Shown in pieces: positions 25,354 through 35,817 of a stretch of DNA of 64,000 nt. Position numbers and translations under genes: made by a program. This stretch comes from Blastococcus sp. HT6-4 (lineage in GTDB: Bacteria > Actinomycetota > Actinomycetes > Mycobacteriales > Geodermatophilaceae): assembly GCF_039679125.1 (NCBI RefSeq), contig NZ_CP155551.1, positions 2,232,001-2,296,000 on the forward strand, given 5' to 3'. The notes beneath the pieces are model-generated. The model was not told the origin of the DNA, made no database searches, and was given only the letters and a program-made list of their open reading frames with translations. Position 1 is the first letter of the stretch; the number at the start of each line of letters is the position of its first letter.

Positions 25354-28067
25354 TGGTGGTCGTCGGGGTTGAAGAACAGCGCCGGCTTCTCGACCGGACG
25401 GGGCTCGGCGATCGTGGCGGTGAACGAGTGCCGCCCGGCGCCGACCTCCACCGGTGCGCCCCCGTCGGGGAGCACCACCTCGCCGGTCGTGTTCGGCGGC
25501 ACGGTCACCTCCAGCGCGAACTGCGTCCCGGCGGTCAGCGTCCAGGAGACCTGCGCCGTCCCGTACGGCGTCTCGTGCGTCGCGGCCGCCGACGTGAGTC
25601 CGGGCCCCGGGCGCGGGGCCACCCGCAGCCGCCGGTACCCGGGCGCCGCCGGGGCGAGCCCGGCCACCGTGCGGTGCAGCCAGTCGGCCACCGCCCCGAA
25701 CGCGTAGTGGTTGAACGAGGTCATGTCCCCGGGGTTGATCGTCCCGTCGGGGAGCATGGAGTCCCAGCGCTCCCAGATGGTCGTCGCCCCCATCGTGACC
25801 GGGTACAGCCACGACGGGTTCTCCCGCTGGAGCAGCAGCTCGTAGGCGGTGGCGAGCTCGCCGGCGTTCGTGAGCGCGTCGGTGACCAAGGGCGTCCCGA
25901 GGAAACCGCTGGCGATGTGGAACCCGTCCTTCAGCACCTGGTCGGCCAGCAGCCGGCCGGCGTGCTCCCGCTGCTCCGGCGTCAGCAGGTCGAACTCCAG
26001 GGCCAGTGCGTACGCCGTCTGGGAGGGGAAGGCCACCCGGCCGTTCGGGCTCACGTACTCGGCCCGGAAGCGGGCGGCGGCGCGCTCGGCCAGCTCGGCG
26101 TACCGGCTGCCGTCACGGCCGAGGACCTCCGCCGCCTGCGCCACGGTCCGCGCCGAGCGGGCCAGGTAGGCGGTCGCGACGCACTGCCACGGGGTGCGGG
26201 CGCCGGCCGGGTTGTCCGGCGGGGCGGCGGTGTCCAGCCAGTCGCCGAAGGAGAACCCGCCCCCCGGGAAGTCCAGGTGCTCGCCGGCCCGCCCGGCGAA
26301 GGCGTCGATCCAGGCGACCATGGACTCCCACTGGTCGGCGAGCAGGCCCGCGTCACCGGAGCGCTGGTAGAGCACCCAGGGGACGACGACGGCGGCGTCG
26401 CCCCAGCCGGTCTCCGGTTGCTGCGGGAACGGCAGCAGCTCGACGAACGGGACGTACATCGGCACCACGCCGCCGTGGTCCTCCAGCTGCTCGACGGCGA
26501 GGTCGGCGAGCCAGGAGCGCAGCATGCCCGCGGTGTCGTAGAGGAACGACGCGGTCGGGGCGAAGACCTGCAGGTCGCCGGTCCAGCCGAGCCGCTCGTC
26601 ACGCTGCGGGCAGTCGGTGGGGATGTCGAGGAAGTTGCCGCGCATCCCCCAGACCACGTTCTCGTGCAGCCGGGTGACGTCCGGGTCGGAGCAGGTGAAC
26701 GTGCCCGTGCGGCGCAGATCGGTGTGCAGCACCACGGCCTCGAGCGCGTCGGCCGTCAGCTCCCCGGGCCAGCCGGACACCTCGGCGTACCGGAAGCCGT
26801 GGAAGGTGAACCGCGGTTCCCACACACGGCCGGCACCACCGTCGAGCGTGATCACGTCGGTCGCGTCGGCCGCACGCAGCGGGCGGGTGCCCAGCTCGCC
26901 GTGCTCGAGCACCTCGGCGTGCCGGACGGTGATCTCCGTGCCGGCCGGGCCGTCCGGGAGCGTGAACCGGATCCGGCCGACCAGGTTCTGCCCGAAGTCG
27001 ACCAGCGTCCTCCCCGACGGCGAGGTCGTGATCGCCTGGACCGGCAGGGTCTGGGTGCGGCGCACCGGCGGGCCGGTCGGGGCGACCAGCGTGGCGACGT
27101 CGAGCTCGCCCACGTCGACCGGGCCCCACCCGGCGTCGTCGTACGAGACCTCCGACCAGCCCGGCAGCTCGCGCCGGAAGTCGACGGTCTCGCCGTTGTA
27201 GAGCCCCGCCCGGGTCAGCGGGCCCGACGTCGTGGCCCGCCAGGCGTCGTCGCTGACCACGACCGTCCGGCTGCCGTCGGGGTGCTCGACCTCGAGCTGC
27301 ACCAGGACCCCGGTGCGGTCGCCGTAGATGCTCCGCTTCCCGGTGAAGCCGAGGTAGCCGCGGTACCAGCCGTCGGCGAGCTGCACGCCGATCGCGTTGG
27401 CGCCCTCGCGCACCAGCGCGGTCACGTCGTAGGACTGGTACCGCAGCCGGTGGGAGTAGCTCGTCCAGCCGGGCGCGAGCACCTGGTCATCGACGACCGA
27501 GCCGTTCAGCTCGGCCTCGTAGACGCCGTGCGCGGTGGCGTACAACCGGGCGCGGGCGACCGGCTTGCCGAGGACGAACTCGTGCCGCAGGAGGGCGACC
27601 GGCTCGTCGACGTCGGCCGGGAGGACCGGCCGGACCAGTTCGGCGGTCCAGTCCGCCGGCTCGAGCAGACCGGCCTCGACGACGACGTCCTCGCTCCACG
27701 CCGACGGCTCGGCGGCGCCCTCCGTCCAGACCCGCACGCGCACGGACCGGTGCTCCCGGCTGACGAGCGGTGGAGCCCCCCACGGGACGAGGACCGACTC
27801 GGCCGACTCGATGCGGCCCGACGACCACGCCTCGCCGGCCTCCGGCTCGATCTCCACCTCGTAGCCGGACTGGCGCCAGCCGGGCAGGTCGGTGCGGGGA
27901 GCCCAGGACAGCCGCGGCGTCGTCTCCCCGATGCCGAACGGCTCCCGGTGGTGCTCGACGGTGACGGGCAGGACCGTCAGGTCGCTCGATGCCTCGGGTT
28001 CACTCCCGCGGTCCGCTCCGCTCCTCGCTCGTTCCTCGCTGCGCTGCTCACGCACCTGTCCGCTCAT
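25350..28067 (-). CDS. GH78 alpha-L-rhamnosidase (copy 1)
   Basis: The 905-residue enzyme has the Bac_rhamnosid architecture: fibronectin-like and beta-sandwich N-terminal domains, an (alpha/alpha)6 barrel and a C-terminal sandwich. The catalytic region DIPTDCPQRDERLGWTGD is near residue 480 and the general base Glu lies in MGATTIWERW near 790. It releases L-rhamnose from imported glycosides. About 25 N-terminal residues (after MSGQV) are encoded by a copy of the intergenic repeat seen at 40781-40940, an odd extension before family homology begins. ATGA overlap with the esterase upstream. Confidence 0.93.
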   Translation of the reverse strand: MSGQVREQRSEERARSGADRGSEPEASSDLTVLPVTVEHHREPFGIGETTPRLSWAPRTDLPGWRQSGYEVEIEPEAGEAWSSGRIESAESVLVPWGAPPLVSREHRSVRVRVWTEGAAEPSAWSEDVVVEAGLLEPADWTAELVRPVLPADVDEPVALLRHEFVLGKPVARARLYATAHGVYEAELNGSVVDDQVLAPGWTSYSHRLRYQSYDVTALVREGANAIGVQLADGWYRGYLGFTGKRSIYGDRTGVLVQLEVEHPDGSRTVVVSDDAWRATTSGPLTRAGLYNGETVDFRRELPGWSEVSYDDAGWGPVDVGELDVATLVAPTGPPVRRTQTLPVQAITTSPSGRTLVDFGQNLVGRIRFTLPDGPAGTEITVRHAEVLEHGELGTRPLRAADATDVITLDGGAGRVWEPRFTFHGFRYAEVSGWPGELTADALEAVVLHTDLRRTGTFTCSDPDVTRLHENVVWGMRGNFLDIPTDCPQRDERLGWTGDLQVFAPTASFLYDTAGMLRSWLADLAVEQLEDHGGVVPMYVPFVELLPFPQQPETGWGDAAVVVPWVLYQRSGDAGLLADQWESMVAWIDAFAGRAGEHLDFPGGGFSFGDWLDTAAPPDNPAGARTPWQCVATAYLARSARTVAQAAEVLGRDGSRYAELAERAAARFRAEYVSPNGRVAFPSQTAYALALEFDLLTPEQREHAGRLLADQVLKDGFHIASGFLGTPLVTDALTNAGELATAYELLLQRENPSWLYPVTMGATTIWERWDSMLPDGTINPGDMTSFNHYAFGAVADWLHRTVAGLAPAAPGYRRLRVAPRPGPGLTSAAATHETPYGTAQVSWTLTAGTQFALEVTVPPNTTGEVVLPDGGAPVEVGAGRHSFTATIAEPRPVEKPALFFNPDDHQ
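28017..28043 (-). repeat. inverted copy of the 27-base core repeat inside GH78
   Basis: The reverse complement of this segment is identical over 27 bases to 40803-40829 and 40883-40909. It lies within the first codons of the GH78 gene and encodes RSEERARSG. Confidence 0.85.
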
Positions 28068-28993
28068 CGGGGCTCTCCTCGCAGGGCGTCGGCCAGGTAC
28101 TCGACGGTCAGGCTCACCAGGGCGTCCACGTCGCCGTGCCCGCCGAAGATGTGCTCGGCGCCCTCGACCGGCACCAGCCGGACCGGGACGTCCACCGCCT
28201 GCAGCGCCGCCTGCAGCTGCTCGCTCTGGCTGAACGGCACCAGCCAGTCGGCGGTGCCGTGGACCAGCAGGAACGGCGGAGCCCCCGCGGTCACGTGGGT
28301 CACCGGGCTGGCGTCGGCCCTCGTGGCCTCGTCGAGGCCGGCGAGGAGGTGCTGGTCCGCCGGCACCCGCATCACCTCGGGCAGCTTCGCCGCGATGTGC
28401 GGGGGCGGGGTCGCCCCCGGCATGGTGGCCATGTCGGAGACGCCGTACCAGTCGACGGCGACGTCGACGCCGCTGGACGGGCCGACGACGCCGAGGTCGC
28501 CCTCCAGGTCGGCGCGCTGCCCGGTCAGGGCGACGAGTGCGGCGAGGTGACCGCCGGCCGACTCGCCGGCGACCCCGACCCGGGTGACGTCGACGCCGAG
28601 CTGCTCGGCGTGCGCGCGCAGGTACCGGACGGCGGCCTTCGCGTCGTGCAGCTGGGCCGGGAAGGGCGCCTCGAGGGAGAACCGGTAGTCGATCGTGGCG
28701 ACCGCCAGCCCCGCGGCGACGAACGCCTCGAACAGCGAGTCCGGCCGCAGCGTCTCCGGCAGGTCGCGGCGGTCGCCCATCATCCAGGCGCCGCCGTGGA
28801 TCCAGACGACGAGCGGAGCCGGCTTCTCACCAGGGGGGACCCGGACGTCCAGCTGCAGCGGCCGGTAGCCGGCCGGGCAGGCGTAGGTGACGCCGGAGAA
28901 GACCCGGACACCGTCGTCCCGCTGCATCGCCGGGGGCGGTGGCAGGAAACGGGCGGGCCCCGCCCACTCGAAGGCCTCGATCTCGATCGTCAT
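28064..28993 (-). CDS. alpha/beta hydrolase esterase (BD-FAE-like)
   Basis: The 309-residue protein has HGGAWMMGD (oxyanion hole), the nucleophile elbow GESAGGHLAAL, DWLVPFSQSEQL with the acid and the catalytic His in GAEHIFGG. It is a close paralogue of the esterase at 41049-41975, sharing the stretch DYRFSLEAPFPAQLHDAKAA almost unchanged. It likely strips acetyl or aromatic acyl groups so that the flanking rhamnosidases can act. ATGA overlaps link it to both GH78 genes. There is no signal peptide. Confidence 0.9.
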   Translation of the reverse strand: MTIEIEAFEWAGPARFLPPPPAMQRDDGVRVFSGVTYACPAGYRPLQLDVRVPPGEKPAPLVVWIHGGAWMMGDRRDLPETLRPDSLFEAFVAAGLAVATIDYRFSLEAPFPAQLHDAKAAVRYLRAHAEQLGVDVTRVGVAGESAGGHLAALVALTGQRADLEGDLGVVGPSSGVDVAVDWYGVSDMATMPGATPPPHIAAKLPEVMRVPADQHLLAGLDEATRADASPVTHVTAGAPPFLLVHGTADWLVPFSQSEQLQAALQAVDVPVRLVPVEGAEHIFGGHGDVDALVSLTVEYLADALRGEPR

Positions 28994-31647
28994 CGTGCGG
29001 AGTCCTCTCCGTCCAGGGAACTGGTGAACCGGTGCTCGCCGGGGCCGGCGGTCGCGGTGGTGCCGTCGGGCAGGACCACCTCGGCCTCGGTCCCGGCGGG
29101 GACGACGACCCGGAGCTCGAACGCGTCGCCGTCGATCCGCCAGGCCGACCCGATCCGGCCGTACGGCGACTCGTGCGCCGCCTCGGCACTGGTCAGCCCG
29201 CCGCCGGGACGCGGCCGGACGCGGAACCGGCGGTAGGCGGGATCGATCAGCTGCAGGCCCGCGGTGTACCGGTGGAGGAACGAGATCACCGCACCCTTGG
29301 AGTAGTGGTTGAGCGAGTCGTGCGGCACGCCGTCGTCGTCCACGCCGCCCCAGCTCTCCCAGACCGTGGTGGCCCCGCGGTCGATCATCGCCAGCCACGA
29401 CGGCTCGGTGTCCTGGAGCAGCAGCTCGTAGGCGACGTCGAGGTGGCCCGCGTCGGCCAGCACCGGCAGCAGGTGCGGCGTCGCCAGGAAGCCGGTGCCC
29501 AGATGGGTGTCGGCCTTGCGGATCAGCTCGACCAGCCGCTCGGCGACCGCGGGCCGCAGCTCGGCCGGGACGAGGTCGAAGGCCAGCGCGCGCACGTGGG
29601 TCGCCTGCGTGTCGGGGGTGAGCCGGCCTTCCGCGTCGACGTACTCCGCCTGCCACGCCTGCCGGGCCAGCTCGCTGAGCTCCGCGTAGCGGGCTGCGTC
29701 GTCGTGCCGGCCGAGGACCTCGGCGATGCGGGCCGCGAGCCGCGCGCTGTAGGCGAAGTATGCGGTGGCGACGTGCCCCTTGTCGGCGGTCCGGAACTCG
29801 TCGTCGCCCGTTCCGAGGTTCTCGCCGGGCTCGAGCCACTCGCCCCAGTGGAAGCCGGTGTCCCAGAGGTACTGCTCGTGCGGCGCGGGATCGGGACTGC
29901 GCTCGACGCGGGACGGGTGACGCCCCTCGCGGGCCAGGCGCTCGCTGCGGTCCAGCCAGCGCACCATCGTCGGCCACAGCTCGGCCAGGACCTGCTCGTC
30001 GCCGTAGGCCCGGTAGATCTCCCACGGGACGATCACCGCGGCATCGCCCCAGCCGGACGAGCCGTTCAGCTGCGCGATCGGCCCCTCCCTGCCCTCGTGC
30101 CGCGGGCTCGGGCTGACGTTCGCGACCGTGCCGTCGGGCCACTGGTCGGCGGCGACGTCACGGAGCCACTTGGTCGAGAAGCCGGCCACGTCGTACAGGA
30201 AGGCGGCCGTCGGCACGAACAGCTGCCAGTCCCCGGTCCAGCCGTGCCGCTCGCGGTGCGGGCAGTCGGTCGGGATGTCGCAGGCGTTGCCACGGAAGCT
30301 CCACAGCGCCGCCTCGTGCAGGCGGTCCACCCGCTCGTCGCTGCAGGAGAACCAGCCGGTGCGGCGCAGATCGGTGTGCACCACCACCCCGCGGACGTCG
30401 TCCACGGTCAGCTCACCGGGATGGCCCTCGATGCGCACGTACTGGAACCCGTGCGTCGTCCGGCGTGGCTCGAAGACGTCGCCCGGGACGCCCGCGGACA
30501 CCACCGAGTCGACCTGGCCGGCGGAGAGCCGGTGCGGGAGGAAGGGCATGTCCGGCTCGAGGTTCTCGACGGTGACGTCGCCGTCGGGCGCCAGCCACTC
30601 CCCGTGGGTGAGCGTGATGGTGGTGCCGGCGGGGCCCAGATCGGTGAGCCGGACCCACCCGTTGATGTTCCGGCCGAGGTCGACCACGTGGGCACCGCCC
30701 GGCAGCCTCGTCACCGAGCGCGGGACGAGCTCCTCGACCCGCCGCACCGGCGGGGCCGGCGAGTCGACCAGGCCGGCGTAGCCGTGCTCGACGACGGCGA
30801 CGTCGTCCCAGCCGGAGTCGTCGAAGCCGGCGGTGTCCCAGCCGCGCGGCAGCCGGGTCAGGTCCCAGCGCTCCCCCTCGATCAGGTCCGCGGCGACGAC
30901 GTGGCCCAGCGCGCTGCGCCACCCGGGACCCGAGCCCACCACCGCGGTCGAGCCGTCGTCGTACGTCAGGTGCAGCTCCACCAGCAACGCGAGCCCGCTC
31001 CCCCACTGGTCGGCCGCCCGGGTCAGCCCGACCTGCCCGCGGAACCACCCGTCGGCGAGGACGACCGCCAGCGCGTTGCGACCGACCGTGACCGGGGAGG
31101 TGACGTCGTAGGTCTGCACCTGCAGCCGCGCGTCGTACTGCGTGTAGCCCGGGGTCAGCTCGGCGTCGCCCACGCGCCGCCCGTTCAGGAAGGCCTCGTA
31201 GACGCCCTGTGCGGTGGCGTGCAGCCGGGCGGTGGTCACCGGCCGGTCGGCGTCGAACCCGAACCGGAGCAGCGCGGCCGGGCGCGCCCCCTTCGGACCG
31301 TCCGGCATCCGGCCGGGCTCCACCCAGGACGCCTGCCAGTCCTCCGCCCAGAGCAGGCCGGTCTCGAAGGACGCCGGCTCGGACCACGGGCTCTCACCGA
31401 GGTCGGTGCCCACCCGCACGCGCCACTCCACCCGCTGGCCGGAGGACAGCGGCGGCCCGGCGTAGGGCACCAGGAGGCTCCGGTCGCCCGCCACCCATCC
31501 GGTGTCCCACCCGCTGTCGGTGGTGATCCGGTAGGCGCGCTGCCCGCGGGCGCCCTCGGGCAGCCGCCAGGACAGCCGGGGGGCGGTGCTCCGCAGGCCG
31601 AGGGCCTCGTCCAGGTGCTCGACGCGCAGGCCGTGCGGCGCGGACAT
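28990..31647 (-). CDS. GH78 alpha-L-rhamnosidase (copy 2)
   Basis: The 885-residue enzyme shares domain order with copy 1 and keeps the catalytic stretch DIPTDCPHRERHGWTGDWQ and the base Glu in RGATTVWESWGG. Sequence divergence across the N-terminal domains suggests different linkage or aglycone preferences. The ATG at 31647 has AGGAG four bases upstream. The gene begins 41 bases after the last transporter gene, so it is probably on the same transcript. Cytoplasmic. Confidence 0.93.
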   Translation of the reverse strand: MSAPHGLRVEHLDEALGLRSTAPRLSWRLPEGARGQRAYRITTDSGWDTGWVAGDRSLLVPYAGPPLSSGQRVEWRVRVGTDLGESPWSEPASFETGLLWAEDWQASWVEPGRMPDGPKGARPAALLRFGFDADRPVTTARLHATAQGVYEAFLNGRRVGDAELTPGYTQYDARLQVQTYDVTSPVTVGRNALAVVLADGWFRGQVGLTRAADQWGSGLALLVELHLTYDDGSTAVVGSGPGWRSALGHVVAADLIEGERWDLTRLPRGWDTAGFDDSGWDDVAVVEHGYAGLVDSPAPPVRRVEELVPRSVTRLPGGAHVVDLGRNINGWVRLTDLGPAGTTITLTHGEWLAPDGDVTVENLEPDMPFLPHRLSAGQVDSVVSAGVPGDVFEPRRTTHGFQYVRIEGHPGELTVDDVRGVVVHTDLRRTGWFSCSDERVDRLHEAALWSFRGNACDIPTDCPHRERHGWTGDWQLFVPTAAFLYDVAGFSTKWLRDVAADQWPDGTVANVSPSPRHEGREGPIAQLNGSSGWGDAAVIVPWEIYRAYGDEQVLAELWPTMVRWLDRSERLAREGRHPSRVERSPDPAPHEQYLWDTGFHWGEWLEPGENLGTGDDEFRTADKGHVATAYFAYSARLAARIAEVLGRHDDAARYAELSELARQAWQAEYVDAEGRLTPDTQATHVRALAFDLVPAELRPAVAERLVELIRKADTHLGTGFLATPHLLPVLADAGHLDVAYELLLQDTEPSWLAMIDRGATTVWESWGGVDDDGVPHDSLNHYSKGAVISFLHRYTAGLQLIDPAYRRFRVRPRPGGGLTSAEAAHESPYGRIGSAWRIDGDAFELRVVVPAGTEAEVVLPDGTTATAGPGEHRFTSSLDGEDSAR

Positions 31648-31688
31648 GGATCTCCTGTCGTGGGTGGTCACGGCACCGGGGTCCTCGT

Positions 31689-32702
31689 TCAGAGCGCGGG
31701 CACCCGCTCGGCGTGGTGGCAGGCCGTCAGGCTGCCCTCCACCAGCCGCAGCGGCGGGCGCTCCGCGACGCAGACGTCGGTGGCCAGCGGGCAGCGCGGG
31801 ACGAACGGGCACCCGGTGGCCGCCGGCTGCGCCGAGCCGGCGCTGCCGACGCCCAGCGCCTCCCGCGCCGCCCGGCGGGCCGCCTGCTCGGCCGGCCGCG
31901 GGACGGGTGCGGCCGCGGTGAGCGCGACGGTGTAAGGGTGCCGGGGCCGCTGGGTCACCGACTCGACCGGACCGGACTCCATGATCTGGCCGCGGTAGAG
32001 CACGACCACCCGCTGGGCGAGGAAGCGGACCACACCGAGGTCGTGCGCGATGAAGAGGAACGCCAGGTCGTGCTGGTCGCGCAGGTCGGCGAGCAGGTTG
32101 AGCACCTGGGCCTGGGTGGAGAGGTCGAGCGCGCTCACGGGCTCGTCGAGGACGAGCACCTTCGGGTCGCAGACCAGGGCCCGGGCGATCGCGATGCGCT
32201 GCCGCTGCCCGCCGGAGAACTGCGCGGGGTAGCGATCCACGGCGTCACCCGGGAGACCGACCGACTCCAGGCCACGCCGGGCTTTCTGCAGCGCCTCGGC
32301 GGCGCCGACCCCCATCAGGCGCAGCGGCTCGACCAGCGTCTGGCCGATGGTCCGGGCCGGGTTGAGCGACGAGTACGGGTCCTGGAAGACGACCCGCAGG
32401 TCCGCGGCGAGGGAGCGCCGCTGCTTGAGCGGCAGCTGCGTGATGTCCTGCCCGTGCAGCCGCACGGTCCCCGACGTCGGCGGCTGGAGGCCGAGCACGG
32501 CCTTGCCGATGGTCGACTTGCCCGAACCCGACTCGCCGACCAGACCGACGGTCTCCCCGGGGGCGATGTCGAAGCTGACCCGGTCGATGGCCGGTGGCGT
32601 CCGCTTCGCCTTCCGGCCGGAGCCGTACCGGACGACCAGGTCGCGGACCTCGAGCGCGGGGGCGACGACCGTCGCGGGCACGGGGGCGGTGGGGGCGGTC
32701 AT
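31689..32702 (-). CDS. oligopeptide-type ABC transporter ATPase (DppF/OppF-like)
   Basis: The 337-residue ATPase has Walker A GESGSGKST, signature FSGGQRQR, Walker B VLVLDEPVSALD and the C-terminal oligo/dipeptide-transporter extension with a Cys cluster (CPFVPRCPLATDVC). It energises import of the ligand of the lipoprotein at 35861. Such systems also carry glycosides and oligosaccharides; that is the inferred use here. ATGA overlap with the upstream fused permease-ATPase gene. Confidence 0.93.
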   Translation of the reverse strand: MTAPTAPVPATVVAPALEVRDLVVRYGSGRKAKRTPPAIDRVSFDIAPGETVGLVGESGSGKSTIGKAVLGLQPPTSGTVRLHGQDITQLPLKQRRSLAADLRVVFQDPYSSLNPARTIGQTLVEPLRLMGVGAAEALQKARRGLESVGLPGDAVDRYPAQFSGGQRQRIAIARALVCDPKVLVLDEPVSALDLSTQAQVLNLLADLRDQHDLAFLFIAHDLGVVRFLAQRVVVLYRGQIMESGPVESVTQRPRHPYTVALTAAAPVPRPAEQAARRAAREALGVGSAGSAQPAATGCPFVPRCPLATDVCVAERPPLRLVEGSLTACHHAERVPAL

Positions 32703-34834
32703 CGGGACGCTCCAGCGGTCGGGGCGGGCTCGGTGGTCGAAGCGGGCTCGGTGGTCGAGGCGGGCTCGGAGGTCGGGGGCGCGACCTCGTCGCCGGCGCG
32801 CTCGGCGCCCCACGTGAGACCCGCGTCGTGGATCTCGTCGACGCGGATGCACAGCACGGCGCCGTCCTCGTGCGCGGGAAGAGCGGGGAACGGCGTCGTG
32901 CACTTCTCCTCGGCGAACATGCACCGGGTGGCGAACCGGCACCCGGTCGGCCAGGAGCCCGGCGCGGGCACGGTGCCGGGGATGGAGGCGAGCCGGGCAG
33001 GTACCGGCTCTCCGTCGGGGACGTGCGGATTGGCGCCGAGCAGCGCCATCGTGTACGGGTGCGCGGGCGCGTCGAGCACCCTCTCGGTGCTGCCCGACTC
33101 GACGATCTGACCGGCGTACATCACCGCGACGTCGTCGCAGATGTCGGCGACGACGCCCAGGTCGTGGCTGACGACGACGACCGACAGGCCGGTGTCCCGG
33201 ACGAGCGTGCGGAGCAGGGTCAGGATCTCCGCCTGGACGGTGACGTCCAGCGCCGTGGTCGGCTCGTCGGCGACCAGCAGCTTCGGCTCCCCGGTGAGCG
33301 CCAGCGCGATGCACACCCGCTGGGCCATGCCGCCCGACAGCTGGTGCGGATAGCTCTTCAGCACGCGGGCGGGGTCCACGATGCCGACCTGCTGCAGCAG
33401 CTCGGCGGCGATCCGCCGCGACTCGCCCCGGCCGACGCCGCGGATGCGGCGCAACGGCTGGGTGAGCTGGTGGGCGACCGAGAACATCGGGTCCAGGGCC
33501 ACCATCGGCTCCTGGGAGATGAGCGCGACCTCCCGGCCGCGCACCGCCGCGAGCTGCTTCTCCGACAGGCCGACGAGCTCACGGCCCTCGAAGCGGATCG
33601 AGCCGCCGGTCACCGAGATGCCGTCGGGCAGCAGGCCCAGCAGCGAGCGCGCGGTCATCGTCTTGCCGCAGCCGGACTCCCCGACCAGGCCGAGCACGCG
33701 CCCGGGCCGCACCGCGAACGAGACCCCGGTGACCAGGTCGGGGCCGTCGTCGACGGACACGGTCAGGTCGCGCACCTGCAGCAGGGCGGCATCGTCGGCC
33801 GGCACGTCGGTCGGTTGGGCGACCGGCGCGGAGGGCCGTCGCGTCGAGCGCCGCGACCGACCGGTCAGGTGCTCGCCGGCGGCCGCGCCGGCGATGGCGT
33901 CGGCCAGCTCGTTGGCGGCGACCACCGTCAGCGCGAGCACCAGGCCGGTCGGCACCATCAGCCACGGCGAGGTGAACACGTACGACGACGCGTCCTGGAT
34001 CATGAAGCCCCAGCTCGGCGCCGGCTCGGCCGGGCCGAAGCCGAGGAACGCCAGGCCGGCGACGATCAGCAGGCCGATGCCGTACAGCTGCGCGGCCTGC
34101 ACCGCGATGACCGTCGCCATCGCCGGCAGCACGTGCCGGACGTTCACCCACAGCGACCCCAGGCCGTTGACCCGCGCGGCGTCGACGTAGAGCCGCGTCC
34201 GCACGGACTGGGCCACACCGAGCATCACCCGGTAGACGGCGGCGGAGATGAGCACGCCGAGGATGGCCATGATCAGGTAGGTGCGGACCCCGATCACGCC
34301 GATCACGGCGAGCAGCAGGATCGTCGAGGGCAGCGCGAGGAAGACCTCGGTGACCCGGCTGATGACCCGCTCGACGCGGGGCCCGCGCTCGGCGGCGATC
34401 AGGGCCAGCGGCAGGCCGATCCCGAAGGCCACCAGGACGGTGACCATCGAGGCCAGCAGCGGCTCGGTGCCGGCGGTGAAGATCCGGCTGAGCAGGTCGC
34501 GGCCGAGCGGATCGGTACCCAGCCAGTGCTCCGCCGAAGGGAGTGCCAGCCGGTTGCCCAGGTCCTGCTCGGCGACCCCGTAGGGCCGCCACAGCGGCGC
34601 GGTCAGCGACGCGACCACCATGAACAGCAGCCAGGCGGCCCCGAAGAGGCCGCCCGGGCGGCGCAGGAACGACGGCAGCCCGCGACGACGCTGCGGGGCG
34701 GGCGGGGTGGGCTCGGGTGGGATCTCGCCGGCCGCGTCCAGGGGCAGCGCGCTCGCCACCTCTTCTCGCCGGACGCTCGTCGGCCGCGTGCGCGGGCTCG
34801 TGCTGTCCAGTGGTGTGTTCGCACGCTCGCTCAC
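32699..34834 (-). CDS. fused ABC permease-ATPase (DppC-DppD)
   Basis: The 711-residue protein joins two subunits that are usually separate. Residues ~50-330 are a DppC-type permease with about six membrane segments and the EAA-like loop [22 protein letters not shown]. After a linker at ~335-360 comes an ATPase with [32 protein letters not shown] and the Cys-containing C-terminal extension ([14 protein letters not shown]). A Ser/Thr/Glu/Pro tail encoded by an 18-base triplet repeat ends the chain. GTGA overlap with the DppB gene upstream and ATGA with the DppF gene downstream. Confidence 0.93.
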   Translation of the reverse strand: MSERANTPLDSTSPRTRPTSVRREEVASALPLDAAGEIPPEPTPPAPQRRRGLPSFLRRPGGLFGAAWLLFMVVASLTAPLWRPYGVAEQDLGNRLALPSAEHWLGTDPLGRDLLSRIFTAGTEPLLASMVTVLVAFGIGLPLALIAAERGPRVERVISRVTEVFLALPSTILLLAVIGVIGVRTYLIMAILGVLISAAVYRVMLGVAQSVRTRLYVDAARVNGLGSLWVNVRHVLPAMATVIAVQAAQLYGIGLLIVAGLAFLGFGPAEPAPSWGFMIQDASSYVFTSPWLMVPTGLVLALTVVAANELADAIAGAAAGEHLTGRSRRSTRRPSAPVAQPTDVPADDAALLQVRDLTVSVDDGPDLVTGVSFAVRPGRVLGLVGESGCGKTMTARSLLGLLPDGISVTGGSIRFEGRELVGLSEKQLAAVRGREVALISQEPMVALDPMFSVAHQLTQPLRRIRGVGRGESRRIAAELLQQVGIVDPARVLKSYPHQLSGGMAQRVCIALALTGEPKLLVADEPTTALDVTVQAEILTLLRTLVRDTGLSVVVVSHDLGVVADICDDVAVMYAGQIVESGSTERVLDAPAHPYTMALLGANPHVPDGEPVPARLASIPGTVPAPGSWPTGCRFATRCMFAEEKCTTPFPALPAHEDGAVLCIRVDEIHDAGLTWGAERAGDEVAPPTSEPASTTEPASTTEPAPTAGASR
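32724..32777 (-). repeat. three 18-base tandem repeats in the DppC-DppD tail
   Basis: Three consecutive 18-base units differing at a few positions encode repeated (T/S)(T/S)EPAS-like hexapeptides at the C-terminus. It looks like a flexible acidic tail, prone to length change. Confidence 0.7.
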
Positions 34835-35772
34835 GAGGCACGCACCTTCGGGTCGAGTGCCGCGACGACGAGGTCGAGCAGCAGGTTGATGATGACGACG
34901 ACGACCGTGGCCACGACCACGACGCCGACCAGGGCCGGGAAGTCGCTCGACGCCGCGGCCGCCTGGCCGGCCTGACCGAGGCCGGGCAGGGCGAACAGGT
35001 TCTCGATGATCACCGAGCCGCCGAACAGGGCGATGAACTGGATGCCGAGCACCGAGACCACCGGGAGGCTGGCGAACCGGAGCGCGTGGACGTAGCGGAT
35101 CCGCCACTCCGGGGTGCCCATGGCTCGCAGCGTGCGGACGTGCTCCTGCACGAGCGCCTCGCGCATGCCGGCGTTCGCCGTGCGGGCGATGATCGCCGCG
35201 CCGCCGATGCTGAGGGTGAGCACCGGCAGGACGAGGCTGGTGAACCACCCGGCGGGATCGCGCGCGAACGGCACGTACCCGGTGGCCGGGAGCCAGCCGA
35301 CCTGGAGAGCCAGTGCGTAGACGAGCAGGATCCCGACCCAGAAGGCCGGCAGGGACAGCGCGATCCCCGCACCGGTCGTGATCAACCGCCCGAGGCGTCC
35401 GCCACGGACGGCCGCCGTGACTCCGAGGAGCACGCCGACGATGCCGGAGAGGATCGTGGCGAACAGGGCGATGAAGGCGGTCACGGGCACCCGGTCGGCC
35501 AGGTCGGCGGCGATCGACCGGCCGTCGATCAGGGACGTGCCGAGGTCGCCCTGGACGAAGCTGCCGAGGTAGTCGAGGAACTGGACGTGCAGCGGGTCGT
35601 TCCAGCCGAGCGCCTCGTTCTCCGCGGCGATCCGTTCCGGGGTGCCCCCGGTGCCGAGGCGGATCGCCCCCGGGGAGCTGTCCGTGGCGTGCACCAGCAG
35701 GAAGCTGATCACCATCGCGGCGAGCACCGTGCCGACCGCCATGGCCAGCCGCCGTGCGACGTAGCCGAGCAT
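34831..35772 (-). CDS. oligopeptide-type ABC permease (DppB-like)
   Basis: The 313-residue permease has about six transmembrane helices and the DppB features VARRLAMAVGTVLAAMVISF at the N-terminus, PGAIRLGTGGTPE, and IIARTANAGMREALVQEHVRT as the coupling loop. It pairs with the permease half of the fused protein downstream. ATG with AAGGA upstream. Between this gene and the binding-protein gene lies a stable hairpin. Confidence 0.93.
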   Translation of the reverse strand: MLGYVARRLAMAVGTVLAAMVISFLLVHATDSSPGAIRLGTGGTPERIAAENEALGWNDPLHVQFLDYLGSFVQGDLGTSLIDGRSIAADLADRVPVTAFIALFATILSGIVGVLLGVTAAVRGGRLGRLITTGAGIALSLPAFWVGILLVYALALQVGWLPATGYVPFARDPAGWFTSLVLPVLTLSIGGAAIIARTANAGMREALVQEHVRTLRAMGTPEWRIRYVHALRFASLPVVSVLGIQFIALFGGSVIIENLFALPGLGQAGQAAAASSDFPALVGVVVVATVVVVIINLLLDLVVAALDPKVRAS

Positions 35773-35817
35773 CTCGAAGTCCTTTGCCGTGCGGGTCCGA
35801 CGGACGGGGGCGGAGCC

